Source: Bacteroides sp. (GTDB taxonomy: Bacteria > Bacteroidota > Bacteroidia > Bacteroidales > Muribaculaceae). From it: a stretch of DNA of 64,000 nt. The position numbers were made by a program, and so were the translations under genes. Location: NCBI GenBank assembly GCA_023663525.1, contig JAMPHF010000002.1, positions 252,984 to 316,983 on the forward strand. The letters are read 5' to 3'. The notes under the pieces are model-generated. The model did not search any database and was not told the DNA's origin. It worked only from the letters and a program-made list of their open reading frames with translations. Below, piece after piece: positions 59,301 through 64,000 of the stretch. Every line of letters starts with the position of its first letter. Within the stretch, counting starts at the first letter, position 1.

Positions 59301-62080
59301 TCAGTGGAGATCCATTTCCTGCTGATTATTGTGTCTTCACTATGGATTGTCACGAGCAAATTGGTATTGCAATCAACTGCATAAAGCCATTTAGCGGGTG
59401 TGGTACTTGATACGGTTATGGCGTTGTGGGGATACCATAACAATTCACCGGGACAAGGTGTTTCATTGTCCGTCGGGCGGTACAGAACCACATCATTGGT
59501 AACTGAATCGGCGAGAGCTTTGTCGGGAAGTGTAAAACAGATCCGGTATTTGCCTGATGATAGCGAGGCGAGGTCGATTGGTACATTCTTATTCGTCAAG
59601 ATCCCGCTCATCATTTTCGCTTTATCACGATAGATGGTGTAGTTTACCGGCATAGCGATGATGGAATCGCGGAAATTCACGACTTGTGCTTTTATAGCCA
59701 AAGTTGGTGATGTGATGTCAATGTTTTCAGGTACTGATGCTTTGATTATATAGCGTGTGCCGTTAGCGAAGGATGTAGAAGCGGTCTGAGTTTCTCCCGC
59801 CGGAGAAAGAGCTGCAACCGATACAGAGAAAATCCCGTCGGGAATTGGTGACATCTCAAGAACATCTTTGGGTATGACAATTTCAATCAATCCTTCGGGG
59901 TCGGTTGTGGAGGTCAATGTGTAGAATTTCATTCCTGATTGTCTGTTCCACCACCAACGTGAACGAGATGATGCAGATAGTTCAACTGTAAGCCGTGCGT
60001 CACCAACAGGGAAACCGGCGTAGGTTTCGACATTTCCACGGACTGTGACAGCTCCGGGGATGGGGCAATCCTTCTCGACAGGATCAAGGATAACCTTGAA
60101 TGTCGGGAGTTTATAGTCCGAAACCATAAAACTTACCGGATTGGAGTATTTGTCGATTGATATGTTGAAACGACCGGTCAGACAATCATCAGGAATTTTA
60201 AAAGTCCCTTCCACTCGCCCGAATTCATCGGTCGTCACATCCAATGAGTCAATCACATTATAGGAGGCATCACGCAGAAACGCCTTGACTGCTTGCGAGA
60301 TGACGGAACGGTGTGCATCTCCTCGGTATTCATATAGTATGGACATCCAGTTGACGCTGTCACCGGGATGGTAAAGAGAAAGAGCTGAATAGCCGGAGGC
60401 AGCTTTGCGCCAGGTTGTGTCGCGTTGAGATTTATTTCGCGCATTAATCCATACGGATGGAGTGAAACGGTCACCATTCTTAGTCATGAATACGTTTCCC
60501 GGCAGGTTGACATCCAAAGCACCATCGCCATTTGTTCTGCCTATGGAACGCAATTTGTCAGATTGCCTGCGCGATTCGAGTATTGATATTTCTGCATTAT
60601 TTACCGGCGCACCCGTCATTGCATCGAGTGCCCATATCGTGTTTTTTTCAAACTCAGAAACCGCCAATGCGTAATGTGTGACATTGATTTTGTCATACCA
60701 CCGTCGGTCTTTGAGCGTTAGACCATCAATCGTGGCTATCGCGATATAATTACCCGGTTCTTCAAATGTGAAATTTACTTCTGTACTTTTGCGGAACGGG
60801 ACTTCTGCATCCGGGGCAATTGAAAATGGCACTACTGCCAGTGGTTTCATTTCGGGTAAACCTTTACAGTTGTATGACCTGTCAGTGATCGGGGAGGAAG
60901 AAACGTTGTAGATATAAATCTTGCCGCTTTTTACGTTGACAGCATTGATTTTGAATGACATCATTGCGCCCGGAGCAACTATTTCGGGATATGACAGGGT
61001 GACATTCTGTTCCTCCAAACTCAGCCGGATATTTAACAGAGCATTACGTTGAGGATAGGCAGGGAATGCCGTGAGATTGTGATTGACAGCCGTGTAAAGC
61101 CATTCGCATTGATTCGCGTCGTTGCGGGGGATATTCAGAAGAATATCTCCGGAGTATTCAGATGCCTGATTCTCGTCATACATACTCTGCATTAGAGCGA
61201 ATCTCCTGTCATCCAACGACTGCCCCGATGTTGTGGCATCATCGTAGATATGTGAGCTGATGAAATTCAGACGGTTAAGATCCGTGTTGATGAATGGCGC
61301 AGACCCCGGCTCGTGAAAACGGAGCAATGAAGCATAGATTTCAAGAATCTTAGCGACTATGGGATCATGTTTGGTGAAAGGGAGTGAGACATAGATGTCG
61401 TGACGTGTGAGCAACCCCCATGAAAGCAATGTGTTGATATTTCCGCAAGAAGTGAGCAGATTTATTGAGCGGTAAGCCACGAAGTCATAGAGAGTAGGGT
61501 AGTAGAGTTCCGTCAACCGTTGGACGCTCTGTGATTGATGGCCGGCGGTGTTGTCTCCGGCAAGTCCTATGACCGAGGAATATGACGTTATCGGTGCTGA
61601 ACGTAGAGATGTCTGATATGATAGAGCTTTCTCTGCGAGAGAACTTATTTTCAGTCGGAACTGTCCGCCACTCCATTCATATATGTCAGACTGGACAGGC
61701 GAAAGAGGAATATCACGGGAGTCATACTTCCAGCGTGACGATGAATATATGGCATTGTAGATGTCGGCTTGTAAGGTCAGAAGCATGGCTTTAAGTACCG
61801 GATCAGTGGAGACAGTGGCAATACTGTCGATACGTGCCAGTGCTTTAGTGCAGTTTGTCGCATCAATGGAAGCCTGTGCAAGATAATAGTTCATCAGAGC
61901 GCGCGTAATCCTCGGACCGTCTTTTGCGGCAAGTGCTGAGCACAGTTCTTTTTCTGCATCCATGCTGACCGTTTTCGGATAGGCGAAATCAGGTTGCCGG
62001 GTGACGTTTGCATTCATATCGTTTAAACAAAGTATGGATATGAATGTGAGCAGTAGGATTCTGATTCTACTGATGCGCAT
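56375..62080 (-). CDS. Large alpha-2-macroglobulin-like envelope protein without the thioester motif
   Basis: This 1901-residue exported protein has a signal sequence (RILLLTFISILCLNDMNA) and the macroglobulin (MG) domain order: MG2-like blocks (NFTFEEPGNYIAIATIDGL), bait-like acidic region (about residues 1115-1165, DMDEETATDNADTF), A2M core (LSFFKPMLTTDSNGHLSFTF) and a C-terminal alpha-helical toroid and receptor-like domain. Bacterial homologues inhibit attacking proteases by a Cys-Gln thioester (CxEQ). Here the matching region (about 1365-1385, GILDIEASTANEAAASIF) has no Cys or CxEQ. So it probably traps or binds without covalent capture, or has another structural role. It is encoded downstream of the ECF sigma, anti-sigma and CpxP-like genes. 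Confidence 0.88.
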   Translation of the reverse strand: MRISRIRILLLTFISILCLNDMNANVTRQPDFAYPKTVSMDAEKELCSALAAKDGPRITRALMNYYLAQASIDATNCTKALARIDSIATVSTDPVLKAMLLTLQADIYNAIYSSSRWKYDSRDIPLSPVQSDIYEWSGGQFRLKISSLAEKALSYQTSLRSAPITSYSSVIGLAGDNTAGHQSQSVQRLTELYYPTLYDFVAYRSINLLTSCGNINTLLSWGLLTRHDIYVSLPFTKHDPIVAKILEIYASLLRFHEPGSAPFINTDLNRLNFISSHIYDDATTSGQSLDDRRFALMQSMYDENQASEYSGDILLNIPRNDANQCEWLYTAVNHNLTAFPAYPQRNALLNIRLSLEEQNVTLSYPEIVAPGAMMSFKINAVNVKSGKIYIYNVSSSPITDRSYNCKGLPEMKPLAVVPFSIAPDAEVPFRKSTEVNFTFEEPGNYIAIATIDGLTLKDRRWYDKINVTHYALAVSEFEKNTIWALDAMTGAPVNNAEISILESRRQSDKLRSIGRTNGDGALDVNLPGNVFMTKNGDRFTPSVWINARNKSQRDTTWRKAASGYSALSLYHPGDSVNWMSILYEYRGDAHRSVISQAVKAFLRDASYNVIDSLDVTTDEFGRVEGTFKIPDDCLTGRFNISIDKYSNPVSFMVSDYKLPTFKVILDPVEKDCPIPGAVTVRGNVETYAGFPVGDARLTVELSASSRSRWWWNRQSGMKFYTLTSTTDPEGLIEIVIPKDVLEMSPIPDGIFSVSVAALSPAGETQTASTSFANGTRYIIKASVPENIDITSPTLAIKAQVVNFRDSIIAMPVNYTIYRDKAKMMSGILTNKNVPIDLASLSSGKYRICFTLPDKALADSVTNDVVLYRPTDNETPCPGELLWYPHNAITVSSTTPAKWLYAVDCNTNLLVTIHSEDTIISRKWISTERGMHRLPVFLPDSIEKAVMEIALTGNYRTANARIDIHTDKKPEGLRFIIESFRNRLMPGSEETWTFRVVDESDKGKRAAVILDMYNAALDALVTQNWTFNPVSWGPRYYYNWYQTSFTGRGQNSYSHIPGKYLKTIRSVQPEFYTYGLSLYPNSLRLRGTRMLMSKAENLDAVKEHKEAVYVEEAYAVNQSMDAGAAMDMMATAGNIAATADMDEETATDNADTFTATESPFTFRDRESTLSFFKPMLTTDSNGHLSFTFTVPNANTTWAFKAIAYTDSLLSTNFSADIIASKPIMVQPNLPRYARAGDTVVIPASVMNNSDVEQTIKTTIEIFNVSDGKVTDVYTHSDKIPAAGSLIVSTMVTAPSDAPFIGYRIKSETGYYADGEQTLLAILPAVSPVIDSYPFYIAPRDGDFSMALPPVPNSAVATLQFCNNPVWYIVTALPGILDIEASTANEAAASIFSTAIAIGVMRDNPAIVAALKEWNSSGRDDKTLTSMLDKNEDLKQILLNASPWMLDAKDDTERMTRLALIFDENLVNSTLNANIATLRKLTRNNGGWAWNSHGNEASQWATENVLMLMGQLIHLGYLPDSAELRKMINDALVWIDAKAKETYRKYPKTDFTHYVYLRDKFKDLNGAPDAVNEIVNTTVQRILANWKSASIFDKGIYAQILAKNSYPTVAKTILSSLREFSDHAPTKGMWWPSLDDMTIWSMGKVGTTAMLLETFAMIEPTCSDIDDIRQWLILQKEANDWGTSVTASNVIAAILSTSPKWVEPAKESHVSVAGRHIEIDKVERLTGYFRTQLPLDEKSKGELKVTRSGDTPSWGALYYLYTDSMTSVKAHNCPELAIDKKFSVGGKYTDSFKVGDKVSVTLTLQVNSDMDYVTIIDERPACYEPVEQMPAPIFAEGIYFYRENRDSSTRMFIDHLPKGTYILTYDLWVNNAGSFASGIATVQSQYAPQFIAHTAGTRVEVRQ

Positions 62081-62177
62081 AAGGTATATATGTTAGGAAG
62101 TTTATTTTGGGAGAAAGAAGAATAGTAACAGGAAGGATGAGAGAGGAGTGAGGATGTGATGAGAAGTGGAGATTTGT

Positions 62178-62645
62178 TTACTTCTTGTTGTGGCGGTGTT
62201 GTCTCATGAGTTGACGCGTGAAGTCGCGTTCGGCATCCTTGAGCTGAAACAACTGTTTTGGCGTGAGGATTTCCTTGTAGTCCTTGAAATACTTCATTTC
62301 AATTTCGTTCTCGCGGCCCTTGAGTTCATAGAAAGCTTCGGCTGCTTTCTCATATTCAAGGTCGGTAGCGTTACCGCCTTTTTTTGCAGTCTGGCGGTAT
62401 AATTTCTCGGCCTCATCCTGGACTTTGCGTATGTATTCATCCATTGAGTTGTAAAGAGGGAGGAATTTGTCCTTCTGCTCCTCGGTCAAAGCGAGTTTTT
62501 TGGCGATGAAGTCATTTTTATATTGCTGCATTTCTTTCATCCACACTTCGCGTTCACGATCGGATGGGCGTTGCTGGGCTTGTGAACCGATTGGGAGAAT
62601 TACAGCCGTGAGGATGAGGATGAGTGAAAGAGCGAATTTTTTCAT
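62178..62645 (-). CDS. CpxP/Spy-like periplasmic helical protein
   Basis: This protein of about 155 residues starts at ATG 62645 (MKKFALSLILILTAVILPIG), giving a proper signal peptide; an earlier ATG at 62672 adds nine residues. The mature part is alpha-helical with an LTEEQKDKF motif and the LTPKQLFQLKDAERDF ending, which recall the two LTxxQ motifs of CpxP/Spy chaperones. Such proteins bind unfolded envelope proteins or sense stress. It lies between the anti-sigma and macroglobulin genes, about 98 nt upstream of the latter. The role as stress chaperone is inferred. Confidence 0.75.
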   Translation of the reverse strand: MKKFALSLILILTAVILPIGSQAQQRPSDREREVWMKEMQQYKNDFIAKKLALTEEQKDKFLPLYNSMDEYIRKVQDEAEKLYRQTAKKGGNATDLEYEKAAEAFYELKGRENEIEMKYFKDYKEILTPKQLFQLKDAERDFTRQLMRQHRHNKK

Positions 62646-62683
62646 AAATTGAAGAACTAAATTGTTATTCATGAAGCCGTGAA

Positions 62684-63166
62684 TCAGATTTCGGAAAGTG
62701 GAAATTGAGGCTCGTCAGGGGTTTCCAAGGTCGAGTCGGTGAATTCGGGCATGATGGCATCATCGGAGTCAAGCGAATATGAGGCGGGTTCAAAACCTGT
62801 CTCATACAATGCATCCATCATCTGGTAGTCATCCACGTCACATTCGTCAATGAAATAGTCATTGATGAAATATTCATTGTTGATGGCAGCCGTCATGATG
62901 GGGTTGTTCTCGAATGAAAGTCCGTAAGAATCATGACGCATGAGATCAAACATCTTCATCATGCACCATACACCCATGAACATAGCGGCCATATAGACGT
63001 AGGGTCTCACCCGTTGCCAGAATGAGCGAGGCATGACTTTGGGAGTCTTTTTCTCCCATTCCTGAGTCGGAAGTGAGGCTGCCATTTTTTCCGCGAAACT
63101 TTCAAAATAACCGTCAGGGACCGTCATTCCGTCATTTCGGTTGATTTGAGTCAGTATATCTTTCAT
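62684..63166 (-). CDS. Probable membrane anti-sigma factor
   Basis: This protein of about 160 residues starts at ATG 63166 (MKDILTQINRNDGMTVPDGY), because VPDGYFESFAEKMAASL is the N-terminal signature of small proteins paired with ECF sigma factors in Bacteroidota. An ATG at 63238 would give 24 further residues. One transmembrane helix (VRPYVYMAAMFMGVWCMMKM) separates a cytoplasmic sigma-binding part from an acidic periplasmic part. It lies directly downstream of the ECF sigma gene. It has no zinc-binding motif, so it is of the non-ZAS type. Confidence 0.7.
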   Translation of the reverse strand: MKDILTQINRNDGMTVPDGYFESFAEKMAASLPTQEWEKKTPKVMPRSFWQRVRPYVYMAAMFMGVWCMMKMFDLMRHDSYGLSFENNPIMTAAINNEYFINDYFIDECDVDDYQMMDALYETGFEPASYSLDSDDAIMPEFTDSTLETPDEPQFPLSEI

Positions 63167-63271
63167 CGGTATGTCGAATTTATTTTTGAAACTTTTAAAT
63201 TGGCCGTGTATGGCTTCAAAATCGGATATATCATACACTTTTATGATTAGACTTTTTTTCAGACGGTAGGT

Positions 63272-63832
63272 TTAATCGCTGTCATCAAAAAATTGTTCAA
63301 TTTTTTTCACGGCAAGATGATATGAGGCTTTCAATGCTCCGACAGAAGTCCCCATGATTTCAGACATCTGTTCATACTTCATGTCATCGTAGTAGCGCAT
63401 ATTGAACACGAGACGCTGTTTTTCGGGCAATGTGGCTATCGCCTCACGGAGCTTGAGCGCAAGAGCATCACCGTCGATATTCGTGTCGGCATGAATCGTC
63501 GAGACGATTCCTGATTCCTCATCGTCAAGCGAAAGGCCTCGACGTTTACTCTCTTTTTCAAGAAAGGAGAGGCTTTCGTTTATGGCGATTTTGTAGAGCC
63601 ATGTCGATAGTTTGGCATCACCGCGAAAATTTTCGATGTTCTGCCAGGCTTTTAAAAATGTGTTCTGGAGAATGTCGTCAGTATCCTCATGTGATTGCAC
63701 CATGCGTCGGATCTGACGGTAAAGAGGCTCTGTGTATAGTTTAATGAGTTCACTGAAAGCCTCACGGCAGGTCGAGGGGTCTCTCAACCGTGCCACAAGT
63801 TTCTCGTCGTCAAGCATAGCCTCTTTAGTCAT
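63272..63832 (-). CDS. ECF (RpoE-like) RNA polymerase sigma factor
   Basis: This 186-residue sigma factor has region 2 with LYRQIRRMVQSHEDTDDILQ and FLKAWQNIENFRGDAKLSTW. Region 4 has TLPEKQRLVFNMRYYDDMKY and EQMSEIMGTSVGALKASYHL as its helix-turn-helix. It redirects RNA polymerase to envelope-stress or uptake genes when released by the anti-sigma factor downstream. Start ATG 63832 (63817 is possible). It is the first gene of a four-gene locus: sigma, anti-sigma, CpxP-like protein and A2M-like protein. Confidence 0.94.
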   Translation of the reverse strand: MTKEAMLDDEKLVARLRDPSTCREAFSELIKLYTEPLYRQIRRMVQSHEDTDDILQNTFLKAWQNIENFRGDAKLSTWLYKIAINESLSFLEKESKRRGLSLDDEESGIVSTIHADTNIDGDALALKLREAIATLPEKQRLVFNMRYYDDMKYEQMSEIMGTSVGALKASYHLAVKKIEQFFDDSD

Positions 63833-63887
63833 GTGAGATGATGATTATGGTCAGTGGATATTGTTGATGCCTACTTCTTGTTTTTGA

Positions 63888-63895
63888 CAAAATTA
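63888..63895 (-). promoter_or_regulatory. -7 box of the sigma-factor operon
   Basis: TAATTTTG on the minus strand (63895-63888) would start transcription near 63882, about 50 nt before the ATG. No clear -33 element is seen. Confidence 0.4.
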
Positions 63896-63914
63896 GCAAA
63901 AATTTTGGGAACCC

Positions 63915-64000
63915 TCTCTAATAAAAACGCCTAATAGTTGTTAATTGATTGCTAATATCCTGAGATCTAAAAGATTTGTGCGACGATGTTTTATTAGAGA
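63915..64000. repeat. 12-bp inverted repeat at the right edge
   Basis: TCTCTAATAAAA (63915-63926) and TTTTATTAGAGA (63989-64000) are exact complements. The right arm ends at the window edge and may continue. The spacing (62 nt) suits paired operators or divergent promoter elements better than a terminator. Confidence 0.35.

Overview
The window is a 64-kb chromosomal segment of a Bacteroidota bacterium. It is most likely a gut Bacteroidales and possibly a Muribaculaceae-type organism, but that last step is inference. The signs are: many promoters of the Bacteroidota form (TTTG, about 19-22 nt, TAnnTTTG); a fused FeoA-FeoB; the neighbouring pairs PorQ-Cmk and PorV-IspF (type IX secretion genes beside housekeeping genes); a TonB-dependent receptor with an N-terminal carboxypeptidase-regulatory-like domain; and the order ftsX - DUF3098 - uppP - truB - queA. 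No rRNA, tRNA or CRISPR array was found.

Layout. 1-662: left-truncated pyrK. 875-4962: a two-gene pectin operon (PL1 pectate lyase and an esterase-GH28 fusion), ending in a perfect 30-bp inverted repeat. 5063-9078: a head-GIN (DUF2807) protein with an ECF-type promoter, a dicarboxylate/amino-acid symporter and nadE. 9227-10690: cardiolipin synthase, then a gap with a possible small RNA. 11230-20112: lon, PASTA protein, rluD, ftsX, DUF3098, uppP, truB, queA and an IMPACT-family protein. 20202-24962 (minus strand): a decayed MacB-type permease, rsgA, a TPR protein, an AraC regulator, DUF2007, mltG and a MerR regulator. 25302-30077: a TonB-dependent receptor and a repeat-containing surface lipoprotein. 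30378-32185: ribosomal protein L25, pth and an S4-domain protein. 32438-36457 (minus): an unassigned 50-codon gene, a nitrilase, an acyltransferase, a hypothetical protein, thrC and a small lipoprotein.

36456-38584: a compact type II restriction-modification island (HindVP-like endonuclease plus C5 methyltransferase) bounded by a perfect 45-bp direct repeat. The repeat is the 3' end of the neighbouring exonuclease gene. This is the clearest mobile-DNA event in the window: removing the island and one repeat copy restores an exonuclease gene whose stop overlaps the start of the downstream lipoprotein gene. It is inserted into an ispH-exonuclease-lipoprotein gene string.

38538-44215 (minus): exonuclease, ispH, cmk, porQ and fused feoAB. 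44400-49546 (plus): porV, ispF, a small exported ferredoxin-like protein, a fused NapH/NapG-like membrane polyferredoxin, thyA and folA. 49573-55000 (minus): an NfeD-type protease, a flippase-like membrane protein and the menaquinone genes menE, menC and menB. 55125-56354: serB. 56375-63832 (minus): an ECF sigma factor, a probable membrane anti-sigma factor, a CpxP/Spy-like periplasmic protein and a 1901-residue alpha-2-macroglobulin-like protein. Together these look like one envelope-stress locus.
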